Assembly (NCBI GenBank): GCA_904066235.2
Contig: CAJFCV020000003.1
Coordinates: forward strand, 1,612,001 to 1,676,000
DNA length: 64,000 bases
From: Bursaphelenchus xylophilus
Taxonomy: Eukaryota > Nematoda > Chromadorea > Rhabditida > Aphelenchoididae
Direction: 5' to 3'
Shown here: piece after piece, positions 1 to 11,582 of the stretch
Numbering within the stretch: the first letter of the stretch is position 1
Layout: each line of letters opens with the position of its first letter
Program-made: the position numbers and the translations under genes
Notes under the pieces: generated by a model
The model's input: only the letters and a program-made list of their open reading frames with translations
Database searches by the model: none
Told to the model about the DNA's origin: nothing

Positions 1-1023
1 CGTAAAGCCTTTGTTTTCAACGTTCCCAAGCCCCTGCCTCCTCAGCCTGCCCCAGTGAAACGTCAACGAACCACCAGATTGGCTCCTCAAGACATCGAAT
101 ACTGCGTGTATATGATGGAAACCTATGGAGAGGACTATGAAGTAAGTCGAAAAGTTTTTTAAGCGTTAAACCTAGTTCTTATATTTCCAATCAGTATTTT
201 CACAAAGTGCGTAGACTTTTTTCCGTTTATAAGTCTGTCGGGAAAATAATGTGGATTTGTCGCAGCGCTTTCTGCCTTATCGCAGTCGCGCACCAAATCT
301 CCAGCTAGTCCTCGCAAAGCGACGATTGGTGATTTCAAGGCGCAAGGAATCCACATTATTTTCCCGACAGACTGATATTACGCATTTTTTTAAAAGTGCA
401 TAGACTTTTTGCCGTAGGCGGTTCCGCACCGAGACTGAAAAAACTGTGCATTCACGATAAAATATGGCAAAAAGTCTACGCACTTTATGAAAATACTAGT
501 ACGTAAATAGCCGTGGTATCATCTCGATCTGTCGGGAAAATAATGGGGATTTGCCTATCATGGCTTTGTGACGGTTGGAGAAAAATAAATCCACGTTATT
601 TTCCCGACAGACTGATATTACAATTTTTCAAAAGTGCATAGACTTTTTGATACAAAGTCTATGCACTTTTGAATTCCGCACCAAGATTGATAAAATTAGC
701 ATTTGCGATAAAAAGTCTACGCACTTTATGAAAATATAATACTAGTATGTACACAGTCGTGGTATCATCTCAGTCTGTCGGGAAAATAATGTGGACTCGT
801 CACGCATTGGAGTCGCCCACACATCGACAAATCCACATTATTTCCCCGACGAAGTCATAATCCACCCTAACCCCCAAAGATGACGTCATTTTTGCAGGCG
901 ATGACCAAAGACGCCCGCAACAAGTTCCACGACGACACGCGAGGCCTCCAACGCAAGATCCGCATCTTCAAGAACAGCGCCCACTTCGACGAATACCAGC
1001 AGCAAAAGGCCGCGACTGCCTAG
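1..1023 (+). CDS. NOP16: NOP16-like nucleolar protein, last two exons (5' end outside window)
   Basis: Exons 1-141 and 898-1023 join in phase 0 across a GTAAGT/TTTGCAG intron and end in TAG. The translation contains YCVYMMETYGEDYE followed by AMTKDARNKFHDDTRGLQRKI. This matches the C-terminal signature of the Nop16 family: a TYG.DY motif, then an alternating basic stretch ending in QxRKI. Nop16 proteins are nucleolar factors needed for assembly of the large (60S) ribosomal subunit. The N-terminal part lies upstream of base 1, so the full length cannot be judged. The intron is long (756 nt) for this genome and is almost entirely hairpin repeats. The family call rests on motif recognition, not a search. 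Confidence 0.75.
142..897. repeat. Intron with three GTCTGTCGGGAAAATAATG hairpins
   Basis: Three foldback elements lie at about 230-376, 528-617 and 774-850. Each starts with GTCTGTCGGGAAAATAATG and ends with its complement, CATTATTTTCCCGACAGAC or a decayed form of it. Short flanking copies of AAGTGCGTAGACTTTTT, in both orientations, separate them. The same ends recur at 54.4-54.8, 55.6, 57.7-57.95 and 63.7-63.85 kb, so this is a dispersed MITE-like family. Confidence 0.8.
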
Positions 1024-1486
1024 GCCATTTCTGCGAAACGGTTACAAACCCCTTGATTTCTGTCTGTTGCGGTCTCTGATTCTCGAATTTCTCGCATTTC
1101 GGTGTTGTTTTTTAGGGTCTTGCCTTAGGGTTTTTGGTGGTTTTTTGACACGAATTTGTCGGTTTTCCCGAAATTTTCCTACTAACATTTTTCCCCGATT
1201 TCCACGAATTTTCCCGTTTTTCCCTCCGAAAATGAAAATATTTTCCGTTGAAAACAAGATTTCCAGCTTTTTTCTGCAAAATTTTTGTCGTAAGGCACCC
1301 TTTCCACCTAGTTGTTGGTCCTTTTTCTCACTGTATTTTCGCGGTTTCTTACTGTAGCCTGTGTCCAAAATTTAATCTCGGTCGTTTTTCACCGGGTAAT
1401 TGTTGACTTTTTTAAAAGCGTACAATAAATGGGTAAAACATTAGGATTTGGCAAACTTTTGAGTACTTTTGATTTTATAGAAGTTG
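1024..1486. other. Intergenic, 3' of the NOP16-like gene
   Basis: This T-rich stretch has no supported exon. Open frames on both strands here are low-complexity and mirror one another. It probably holds the 3' UTR of the upstream gene. Confidence 0.5.
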
Positions 1487-2102
1487 TTGGCGACATTTTA
1501 TACGATGAAACATGCAACTAATCCTCAAGTATTTTTCATTGTACAAGGTGTCACAAAATAGAAAATTTTTGCTTAAAATCACTCGTACACGGACTATGTA
1601 CAATATTAATCAAATTAAACAAACAGACGGCATTTTATACGATGAAATATGTATATAAAAAACTGATGTATGTTTCATCGTATAAAATGTCCTCGAATTG
1701 TAAATTTTCTTCCACAATCACTTATCGACAAACAGAAGATGGTATTAATAAAAATTAACAAAGAGGCGACATTTTATACGATGAAACATGTAGTTAATCC
1801 TCAAGCATGTTTCATCGTGTAAGGTGTCACCAAAATAAAAATGTTGGTCCGCAATCTCTTGTCAACTCACTACAGACAGTATTAATCAAACTAAACAAAA
1901 AGACGACATTTTATACGACGAAACGTGCATGGAACTCTCAGGCACGTTTCACCGTATAAGGTGTCACCAAAATAAAAATTTTGGTCCACAATCACCTTTA
2001 CGCGAACTACTGAAAGTATTAGACAAACCGAGCAAAACAAGGGCATTTTATACCACGAAACGTGCATAGAACTCTTAGGCACGTTTCATCGTATAAGATG
2101 TC
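1487..2102. repeat. Array of five ~137-bp units, each with a TTTTATACGATGAAACATG hairpin
   Basis: Hairpins begin near 1493, 1627, 1764, 1905 and 2044. Each has a left stem GACATTTTATACGATGAAAC and a right stem that is its complement. The spacers are related to each other (shared 'ATTAATCAAA.TAAACAAA' and 'CACCAAAATAAAAAT' blocks), so the array arose by tandem duplication. Later units carry AAACGTGC on the left and GCACGTTT on the right in place of AAACATG/CATGTTT, so the stem has changed on both sides. The array lies just beyond the 3' end of the gene at 2184. Confidence 0.85.
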
Positions 2103-2183
2103 AACAGATGGGTACAAAAAGGATAAAACTGGCGTTGCAACCATTTGGCAACAAAACGATTAATTTTTAGAAAAAAAAAATTT

Positions 2184-5100
2184 TTATTCAGGTCTCAAAA
2201 TCGCAGTTCTGTTCACAAGAAACTCTTCTCTATACCGTAAGGTATGCGCCAAAGCCGTGTAATTCCAATTTCTCTGTTTGTAGAGCAAGGCCATCGAATA
2301 GGCACGGAGAGTCGTGGTCCCAGCATTTCGCTGACAGCAGCAATTTACGAGGGTTTCTCGGGTCCGGAAACATTTGCAGCCCATCGCCAAATCCTTCACA
2401 TTCCAGTTCTCCACTGCGCAATACACTCTGTTTTTACTGCTGTGGACCGCAAGTTTCGAGGTTTCTGTGTCCTTGGCTGAGTAGCGATGGCCAATCGGGT
2501 TGACTACACCTGAAATTTGAAAAAAAATAATAAAAAAAATAAAAAGAAAATGTTTTTTTTTCTCAAAAAAATGTTATTCCTTTCAAAAGTCTCGATTTGA
2601 TGACTAAAAATTTCGTCAGAAAACCACCTTTTTCCATCAAAAACTACACACAACAATTAATCCCAATTGAAAAGCGCTTTTTTAGCTAATCTTCTCAATT
2701 ATTGATTGAAATTTTTGAACACTTCGTTACAAAAACATGGTCCAACAAATATTATCGCCTCTCACTTTTGAGGACATCGGGTGATTGGGTGAATAGTAAA
2801 TAAGAAGGAGGGGATAGAACTCTATCTGCACCACCTAAAATAATTTTTGCAGTTTTTACCGTTTGCAAGATATAGCCACCTTAAGTATTCAAAAATTGCA
2901 ATCTTTCCCGTGGTCTAACCGACTTATAATAACGAAAAATCGCATGAAACTTGGAAGTCAACATTGACACATTCTTATCAAACAGTATGCAAAAAATCGC
3001 GGCACATTTACTACTCGGCTGAGGAGTTATACATCAATCTTTCCCCATAACAAAAACCAGTTCCCGGCTTTTTGGCACTTTTTGGCATTCTGCAAATGGG
3101 AAAAATAAATATAAAAAAGTCATGAAGATTTATATATTTTATCAATTATAGTGTCTTTATGTAATAATTTAGACTTTGATGGTTCATACCCATGTCATTT
3201 GGCAACTTGCCGACGTCTAAAGGAACTTTTGGCTAGGAAACGGGACTTGGAAGGCGAGAAAATCGTTTTTATAAAAAAAATATTCTTTGGAAATTCTTTT
3301 ATTTTGCAGAATGCCAAACCCCTTTTCATTTTCGTGGTGAGACAAAAGACTGCAAGCGAGATTAATTGTTGTGACACTTACAACAAAAAAAATTTGGTTT
3401 TAACCGCAAAAAAATATTTTTTTTTTTCAAAAATTTCGATTTGATGACTAAAAATTTCGACCAAACAAAAATATTCTTCCCTCTCAAAAATCAATCTACA
3501 ACACTGTAACTTCTCTAAAATCCACTTACCACTCTGCTGAAGCGTCAAATTTTTCAAATCTATTTGAAAAAACTCCATTAAATTGTCGTACCGATAACTG
3601 GTGTCTTTCAAGTCTTCCATGGGCAAAATGATCTCTTTGCCCGAGGGGATTTCCTTCGGAATTTTCTGAAAACATTTTTCATTACTTTTGTTATCAAATA
3701 AATCAAGTTTTCAAACCATTTTCCCTCCTTTTTCCCCTCAACTCACCATAACATTGGGCTCGCTAAAGTTAAGACGGCCAAATTTGAGTTCCCTTTTGCA
3801 ATTGTTATACAGTCCCTCAAATTCTAGGTTACAGGGAACCGAAGTAGCAGCCCTCGCGTTAAGTGGGGAGGCGAAGCAGCAGCACTCGCACATGCCATCT
3901 CTGAAAAAAAATTTATATTATCTCTTGTACATCAATACGCCAAGCTTAAGTCTAGGATGCATTTTATACGATGAAACATGGCCGAATCCAATTCAATGTT
4001 CAAAATTTGTGAAGAAACAATTTTCAGACATGTTTAATCGTATAAAAATAATCTATATGAGCTTTCCTGACATTGACATTTTATACGATGAAACATGTCT
4101 TAAGATATATTTCATCGTATAAAATGTTTTTAGAATATGAATTTGGTCCACAATTGCCTATAGACAAACCATTAACACCATTAAGCAAAAAACTCAAAGA
4201 TCGGACGTTTTATACGATTAAATATGCCTGAATCGGTTTCAGACATATTTCATCGTATAAGATACCCTCAAAACATAGGCTCCCTCTAAAACGGTTTGTG
4301 GGCAAAATATAGACAACATTAAACCAAAAAACCCAAAAATTAGACATTTTATACGATGAAACATGTTCTGAATCATTTATAGATATAATTCATCGTATAA
4401 AATCTCCCCAAAATATTAATTTGCTCTAAAATTCTTTGTAGACAAACTACAGACATTACTAAAACAAAAAACCCGAAAGACGTAGACAGGTTATACGATG
4501 AAACAAACCTAGCCTGTTTCACACATATTTCATCGTATAAAATGTCCCCAATGTATAAATTATCGATTCTGTCTCAAGTTTCTAAAAAAATTCCACCAAA
4601 AAACTTACACAATTTTGCAAGAGCGATCTTTTCGATAGTTTAAATCCCAGCAACTCGCTGAATATCCCCAGCTGTAGACCACAGGGGCAATGTGATAGTA
4701 ATCATGTGCAAGACAACAATATGCAGCGGTAGTAGTATAGTTTATTTCCTTGCTAATCGGGCCTTCTGCGCACAGCGTTTTCTGAAATAGTCAAAAAATT
4801 AGTAATTACCAAAGACCTTGAAAACTTAGAAAAACCCTCAAAACATTGTAAAAAATCAAACTTCGAACAAAAAATCGGTCAAATTCTAACCGCTTATCGA
4901 TGTAAACGGACTAGAAAGCCAACAAAACCTTATGCGTTGTCTATTTTTGTCATAAACTATTCAAAAAATCTCATTTTGAAAGCTTGCAACGGAATGCCAA
5001 AATTGGCGGAAAATCAAAAATTTTCCCACCGGTTGTTGTTGAATACGCCTTAAACCGCTAGTTAAACCATGTGTAGCGTATTTTAGTCATAAAATATTTT

Positions 5101-8100
5101 AGCAATCCAATTTTGAAAGCCTACAACGGAATGCCAAAATTGGCGGGAAATTCAATTTTTTCTAGCTAACTTTTTTAAAAATGGCCTAGAAAGCCCTTAT
5201 GTGTCGTCCATTGCCGTCATAACAATTCAAAAAATTAGATTTTGAAAGCCCACAACAAAATGCCAAAAATGGCGGGAAATTCAAATTTTCTGTAATGGTA
5301 AAAATGGCGGGAAATTCAAATTTTCCAACCGTTCTTGAAAAAGGTCTAAAAGCTAAAAAAAACCTTGTGTGTCATAATTTTCGTCATACCAATTCAATTT
5401 GAAAGTCTACAACAGAATGCCAAAATTGGCGGGAAATTCAAATTTTTCAATTTTTTCTGTTCACATTTGTTCCCGTATTGCCAGAAATAAACATAGCAAC
5501 CAGATTATATCATTCCAGTCAAATATTAGACCAACAAAACAAAATTTCCTTACCACAACCTTCTGCATGGTGCTGTTATCCAATACATCTTGGCTCCATT
5601 CCGAATCGCACTCGGGATTTGTCAAATCCGGTTGACATGCGCGTAACAGGACCGTGACCTTCTTGCGCTCGTATTGGTACGTCAATTCGGGGTTTGAGTG
5701 AATTACGGCCGGTTGAACCGTCCATTTCTTCTGCAGGGTTTCGAGTTCAGCGTCGTTGATTGCACGCAACAGTGTGACATGATAAGCTGAAATTTGATTT
5801 GATTTTTGATGAAACATAGCACAAATTTAGAACCATTTTTTAAAGATATATATGTGAAGCTGCTAGCTGGCGCTTTGACAGAAACTATTATATATACCAA
5901 GGCGGGGTTTTTTGACAATGAAAGTACTTCTTTGGGGTGTGGAGTTATAGGTCGAGTCATATATCAAAAAACTCGCAAATTTTTTCTGATTCAGAATATG
6001 TAAAAATTAGCTGCCTAATTTAAGTCCGTAAGGGTGAAAAAAAACCCTCAGAACTTTTCTCGCACCACCACCCTTTTTACTTTGAAACTACTGTGTAGTA
6101 TTAATCAAGTTTAGTATGGTAAGGCTTGTCAAGATGCCAGGATTATTTTTAGCGCAAAAAACTTTTGATTTGGTGAAACCTGACCAAAAAAAGGGCCGTT
6201 TTCGTGGTGTTGCAAGAAAAGTTCTGAGGGGTTTTTCGCCCTTACAAACCAAAATTGGGCAGCTAATTTTTACGTATTCTAAATCAGAAACAATTTGTAA
6301 TTTTCTTGACATGTGTCTTCACCTGAAACCCCATAGGAGTACTTTCTTTGTCAGAAAAAAATATTCTAAATTTATGCCAAGTTTCCTCAAAATCTGAGCG
6401 TCGTATAAGAATATGTTTTTCTACTGGCTACTTCCGGACTCGGCTCTCCCTGCAAAGCGCAAGCTAAAATTTTCAGGGATTGATTTGTGGCCAATGACGC
6501 GTGTGCAAAATTTCAATCATCAAGATTAATTAGGAAAAGGCGAGAATCCTAGTTCGCGCTTTGCAGAAAAAACCGAGATTTTTAGATCGAAAGTTGGCGA
6601 AAATTTGACAATTTTTGCCGAACTTCGGCACGAAAAGTTTTGCCTAATTATACCATACAGGATAATGTTTCCACAAAAAATCAATTTTTTCCACGCGAAA
6701 CTAGCAAAGTTATGGCCAAAAAGTGTTTTTCTCTCTGACCGCTCTCCACGTTTAGTGTGCTCACTCGGCGGCCAAAATCATTCAATATCTCGGCGGCGCC
6801 CGCAGAGCACGAGCTCAAACTTTCAGGAATTGATATTTAGATCATGGCCGACGCGTGTGCAAAATTTAAAGAAAATCTGAGCGTCGCACTTGGGGTACTT
6901 CCCAATGTGTAGTATTAATCAAATTTGTTATTTTAAGGCTTGTCAAGCTGCCAGAGTTTACCTTAGCTCCAAACAAAGCTTTTCAATTGGTAAAAACTTG
7001 GCCAAAAAGGCATTACATATCTTGTAACATTCTTACCTTCCTTGACCCTCGTTCTGTTGGTGAAATAGACCGATCCGCACAGATTCAGATACCCTCCACT
7101 CTTCAGCGGCACCCTTACCGCCGTGTACTTGCAGAAAACGAAATAATGACCGATCCAATTCGACAAATACAGCTGGCTCGTTTCGTCGTCCCTTTTAAAG
7201 GTGATATTTCGCGCCGCAAACCGCTGAAGGATGTTCAAAATGGGCCAGGAATCGGTGTCGCGGATTGCGCATTCAATCTGAAACGAATTTGAATACAAAC
7301 GAATTTTTTTCAAAAGATTTAAAAATTCTAAAACAAATTTACAGTAATATTCGTTTTGGTAAATACGGTCTTTTCCGTATCGTCATCACAAAGATATCTG
7401 GTCAGATTGCTGCGAAGTAAGTTCACTTCCATGGTAACGGCAACATCACTATTGCTGGCACGGTTTTCCAGGTGAAACACAATGGCAATATAATAAATCT
7501 AAAGAGATAAAAAATAAATAAAATAAAAATTTGAAAAACAAAGAGAAAATAAGAAAAATAAAAAAAAATAAAGAACCTTAAAAATAAAAAATACTAACAT
7601 TAAGCCAAAACAAAAAATAAGAAAAAATAAAAAAAATAAATAAAAATAAAAAAGAAAATAAAAAATATACAAAACTAAAAATTAAAAAAAAAATCTCAAA
7701 AATTTAATAAAATAAAAAAATCTTAAAAATAAAAAATACTAACATTAAAACAAAACAAAGAATAAAACAAAAAGAATAAAAATAAAAAAAGAGAAAAAAT
7801 AAAAAACATACAAAACTAAACATTTTAAAAAAATCTCAAAAATTTAATAAAATAAATAATCTTAAAAATAAAAAATACTAACATTAAAACAAAACAAAAA
7901 ATAAAGAAAAAAAATAAAAATAAAAAAAAGAAAATAAAAAACTAAAAGTTTTTAAAAAATCTCTAAAATTTAAAAGACAACACTACAAAAATTAAATAAA
8001 AAATAAAAGTTAGAACATAAAAAAATAAAAAAAAAGAATAACAAAGAAAACAAAAAAACAACAGAAAATAAAAAATAAAAATAATCTCAAAAAATTTAAT

Positions 8101-10981
8101 CAACCTACATCCCCAATCAAGTTATTTGCAAAACTCCTCTTGTTATAAAGTGACAATTCGATCGAATCCTTTTCGTATCTTACTGGCATTCGCATGTCCC
8201 TTCCGTGGCCTAAAATAATAAAATCTTTTGACGGAAAAAATTACTTTTATTGTTATTTTTTTACAAAATTTTTAAAATTTTTTGCTCACAAAATCAATCA
8301 AAAAAAACAATAATAAAAAAAAAGTGTTTAGGCAAAAATTTCAAAAAAAAAAAAGAATAAAAATAAAAATAAAAAAAAATAAAATAAAAAAAAATCTTAC
8401 CGTCAACTGAGTATGTGAAGCTGATGTTCCCAGTAATTGTCGGGAAAATCCTGTCAATTCCAATGGCGAACACTGCTTGTAAATAATTGGAAAATTGTTT
8501 GATAGGTGCGCAAATTCCCAGAAACGAATCCACCGATGAACTGGAAAACACGACCTCATTCAGCTTGAACTTGCAGTAGGCGTCCACCTGAAAAAAAAAA
8601 TTAAAATTTATTTTTCGCAAAAAACATTTTTTTTGTGGAGCCAACTTATTTAATCAACGATCTTTGTCTCCGAGAGAGCACGCGAAATGCGGAAAGCGGT
8701 CAGAGAGAAAACCATTTTTTGGCCGTATCTTTGCCTTTTCCGAATAAAAAGCCCCAACAGATAAAAAGACACATATTTGTGAAAATCTATTATAATAATT
8801 TTCTGATTTTGACTTTTTTCTTAAAGTAGTAATGTTAAGAAGTAATTTTTGGAATGTTTTCTGTAAATATTCGGTGTAGGGGTTTTCGAGGGTGCTGATT
8901 TCGAAACTGATATTCAATTTTTCTGATTTTGACTTTTTTCTGTCTAAAGATACGAAAAAATTAAAAGATGCGAAAAAAAGTTTTTTTTTGAGATTTTTTC
9001 CGAAAAATTTGAAATTTCGAAAAAATCTCGACAGTGATTGTCCCATTGTGTACCATACGCGACGAAACCAAAAATCAAGTCGATGCCTATAAAACGAAGC
9101 GAGATATGGTAGCTCAAAGTTTCGACTCTTTATGACGTCACAGGTCACTCAAAATTGAAAATTTCGAAATTTTTTTTTCGAGTCCTTAAAGAGAGCATCT
9201 AAAAAAACCCCCATGCCAAAAATCAAGTCAATCGGAGCAAGACAAAATTACAGTGGGGGACCTGATCAAGTGTCAAAAAATTTACCATTTTGCACCCAGG
9301 AAGTATCAAAAAATGCGGCGAAATACCTCCCTCTCCAAGTGAAAAAACTCAGGTTTCAAAAGCACACCCGCTCGTTTTGTGAGGAAGAGGGCGCGCCCTT
9401 CAAAACGAAGTTCTTTTCACTTGGAGAGGGAAGTATTTTGCCACATTCTTTATACTTCCTGGATGCAAAATGGTCCCTTTTTGCCACCGGAACAGATCCC
9501 CCACTGTATCACCACAAACCTTATAAGTAGTTGCATTTTTTTCAAAATTGACAACCGCCGCTTCCAGAGAATCACGTAATGGCAAGAGCTGATCCTTCAG
9601 AGGAGATGGTATATGGTCCTTCAAGTCCTCCATACTGACGTTGTGGGTGGAAATGGAACTAAAAACGAAAAAATTTTGCTTAAATTAAAGGCGTTACGAC
9701 TTTTCGAGTCAGCGACAGTTCGGGTCAACGATAGATCGCATCGGTTCGTCGTTGAATTGAGGCTAGGATAGAGCTTAGTTAGTAGGAAAAATAAGATTGA
9801 TCTTGTCCTACAGCGGCGAACCTGATCGATTGACAAAAAACGTACCATTTTGCATCCGGGAAGTATCAAAAATGTGGCAAAATGCCTCCCTCTTCAAATA
9901 AAAAAACTCCGACTTCAAAAGAGCGCCTTTCAAAACAGTGTTTTTTAGTTGGAGAAAGAGGCGTTTTGCTACATTTTTTGATACTTCTCGGATGTAAAAT
10001 GGTACGTTTTTTTGACATTGGATCAGATCCGTCCCTATAGCATAGCTAATCACCAATTTTGAGGCATTTTACGGGTACTCACATCTATAATATCTGAATA
10101 GTCTGAATAAAAGTTACGGATCTTCTTCTTTTGTCGCAAATTTTAGTCTTCTATATGTTACTGTAACTCAGGGTAAAGAAAACATTAGTAATAGCTGAAA
10201 TTAGAAAAAGTGGACGTATTTCAAGTCTTCGCCGAGCCTCCGCCGAGCATCCAACGGCTTTGCCAGTAGGCACTTCCTATAACCTTTTTTTTGGGTATTC
10301 ACCTGTCTTACGCCCCGCATCGATCGATTTTACATAATTGACCCGACCTGTCGTTGACCCGAAAAGTTGGGATGAGAAATTACAATGGGGGACATGATCC
10401 AGTGGCGAAAAACGTGCCATTTTGCATCCGGGATGTATGAAAAATGTGGCAAAATGACTCCCTCTCCAGCTGAAAATACTACGATTTCAAAAGGGCGCCC
10501 TTCAAACCGAGATCTTGTACTTGGAGAAAGAAGTATTTTGCCACATTTTTAGATGCTTCCCGGATGCAAAATAGTACTTATTTTGCCACTGGATCAGGTC
10601 TCCCACTGTATTTTACAATTGGCATCAGATGGTCACCTCTCAAAAACAGTCAAAATTTTAGCTCAAAAACAATTCAAAATCCAATCAAAATGTCTTGCCT
10701 GCTCTTGCCGCCATCCCACACGGCCATTACAATGTCGCAGAACACTCGGTGATACTGTGTTGAGTTTGGCCCCGGGATCTAAAAACAAGAATATTGCGGC
10801 TCTCCCGACGGCCGAGGAATCTCACTCTTCTGTCCAACGAATCCACACACTGCGTTTCCGTATATTCCAGACGATTTACGGGGCTTTGACAGCTGCGAGT
10901 GATCTCAGAGGTAAGTTCCGGAGTGCTCGGAGCAACGAAAAATATGGCGAAAATCAGCGGCTTCCATAATCCAACCGACAT
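2184..10981 (-). CDS. Large secreted cysteine-rich protein, family not recognised
   Basis: Twelve exons on the minus strand: 10826-10981, 10699-10778, 9520-9658, 8401-8587, 8109-8209, 7343-7498, 7037-7277, 5554-5786, 4609-4781, 3747-3900, 3530-3665, 2184-2509. All phases join, giving about 693 aa. The start MSVGLWKPLIFAIFF is a signal peptide. There is no second membrane segment. The chain has many N-glycosylation sites (for example NVS, NAT, NIS, NLT, NIT, NRT, NST, NYT) and clusters of cysteine, including CECCC near residue 530 and CKCF...CCCQ near the C-terminus. It is therefore probably extracellular, with many disulfides. One intron (10698 down to 9659) appears to use a GC donor, and the phase fits only if it does. 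I do not recognise a named domain. Several introns are swollen by repeats. It is transcribed away from the gene at 11583, so the two may share a 600-bp promoter region. Confidence 0.7.
3957..4545. repeat. Array of five ~130-145-bp hairpin units inside an intron
   Basis: Hairpins with TTTTATACGATGAAACATG stems start near 3960, 4075, 4204, 4343 and 4490. They fill most of the 708-bp intron between the exons at 4609-4781 and 3747-3900 of the secreted-protein gene. Spacers share 'GACAAAC.A..A.CATTA...CAAAAAAC'. Confidence 0.85.
4870..5450. repeat. Degenerate tandem units with GCCAAAATTGGCGGGAAATTC
   Basis: About five related units of ~110 bp (near 4980, 5110, 5255, 5295 and 5415) each carry 'AATGCCAAAA(T)TGGCGGGAAATTCAAATTT'. 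The unit contains TTGGCGGGAA, which fits an E2F/DP-type site, and a small CCAAAATTGG palindrome. Two further copies lie at 25,270-25,420 in the deaminase gene. They are intronic in both places. Confidence 0.65.
5820..6385. repeat. Palindromic element in intron
   Basis: The left arm (about 5820-6070, including AAAAATTAGCTGCC and AAGTACTTCTTTGGGG) is repeated inverted at about 6170-6385 (GGCAGCTAATTTTT, CCCATAGGAGTACTTTC). The arms have diverged. It lies in the 1.25-kb intron between the exons at 5554-5786 and 7037-7277. Confidence 0.7.
6400..6910. repeat. Decayed repeat with 'CTCTCTGACCGCTCTCC' module
   Basis: The block contains TCTCTCTGACCGCTCTCCACG and GTGCAAAATTTAAAGAAAATCTGAGCGTC. The same modules occur at 8640-8720, 38,462-39,240, 58,610-58,670 and 61,775-61,925. 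It is a dispersed palindromic family, and this copy is partly degraded. Confidence 0.6.
7500..8100. repeat. A-rich low-complexity intron with ~120-bp internal periodicity
   Basis: The stretch is almost entirely A with AAATAAAAA words. The phrase 'AAAATACTAACATTAA..CAAAACAAA' returns three times at about 120-bp spacing (near 7590, 7735 and 7870), so it grew by tandem duplication. It forms one intron of the secreted-protein gene. Confidence 0.8.
9251..9506. mobile_element. MITE-1 copy, 256 bp
   Basis: It starts CAGTGGGGGACCTGATC and ends with the complement ...TCCCCCACTG, flanked by TA on both sides, a Tc1/mariner-type target duplication. Inside are inverted blocks 'GTACCATTTTGC..CC.GGAAGTATCAAAAA', 'ACCTCCCTCTCCAAGTGAAAAA' and their complements around a GC-rich centre. 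It has no coding capacity. It lies in an intron and overlaps the 3' edge of the exon region of the secreted-protein gene closely: the exon ends 14 bp away at 9520. Confidence 0.9.
9811..10037. mobile_element. MITE-1 copy, ~227 bp
   Basis: It has the same internal blocks as the copy at 9251 (ACGTACCATTTTGCATCCGG, then AAGTATCAAAAATGTGGCAA) in both orientations. The left end CAGCGGCGAACCTGATC is flanked by TA. The central GC-rich block is shortened. It lies in the same intron as the next copy. Confidence 0.85.
10383..10608. mobile_element. MITE-1 copy, 226 bp
   Basis: It begins CAATGGGGGACATGATCC and ends TCTCCCACTG, with TA on both flanks. Internal blocks match the family. The flanking motif GACCCGAAAAGTTGGG at 10,360 matches an inverted copy near 9690, so copies 9811 and 10383 lie within one larger inverted duplication. 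Confidence 0.85.
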
Positions 10982-11582
10982 TTGGAGGTTCAAATGAAAA
11001 AAAATGTCGTTTTTGTCATGGGAAAAGTTGATTGCGTCCAAAAATCAAGGAAAATGAAATGGAATGACCTTGTACTTGATATTGGCCATGGAGATAAAAA
11101 ATAAATAAAAAAGGCCCATTTTTTTACTTTTTCAGGAGGCTTACATGAAAATTTCTTGTGTGCGTATAATGTCCATTTTTTAAAATTGCCATTTTATACG
11201 ATGAAACATCTATAAGAAGTTTTTGATCGTATAAAATGTCGCCTTGCCGGCAAGTGTTGAAAAATCTGCCAAGAAGAGCCTAAGGCAATTAAGATTGACA
11301 GAAAGAGGAGCATAAGTCAAAATATTTCCTTTTTAACCATCGTATACGATGAAACATGTCTGAGAAATTTTTGATCGTATAAAATGTCAACTTTGCTGAT
11401 ATTTGATAGAAAAGGACATGTGGAGCCAAAAATTTTGATTTTTAAAATTTTATACGATGAAACAAGTTTAAAAAAATTTTGGTCGTATAAGATGTCACCT
11501 CTTCTAACAAGAGACCTTCACTGACATGAGTCAAAACCTTTCATTTTCTTAAATCATTTTGCCAAAGTTCGGTTGGACGATT
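10982..11582. promoter_or_regulatory. Divergent intergenic region with three hairpins
   Basis: About 600 bp separate two divergently read start codons (10981 minus, 11583 plus), so promoters for both are expected here. No core element is recognisable. Three TTTTATACGATGAAAC hairpins lie near 11,187, 11,339 and 11,447, the same family as the intronic arrays. Confidence 0.4.

Noticed and set aside
1042..1368. Overlapping open frames on both strands after the NOP16-like gene
   Set aside because: Low-complexity K/R/N-rich and F/R-rich translations mirror each other, with no splice sites or recognisable protein.
1487..2102. CRISPR-like array
   Set aside because: Regular spacing of a repeat suggested it, but the genome is a nematode, the spacers are related to each other and the repeats are long hairpins.
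3151..3444. Plus-strand frame reading CHLATCRRLKELLARKRDLEGEK
   Set aside because: It looks briefly protein-like but lies in an intron of a minus-strand gene, has no start or splice support and ends in A/T-rich sequence.
7500..8100. Possible centromere- or origin-like A-rich block
   Set aside because: Its internal periodicity and position inside an intron are explained by simple-sequence expansion.
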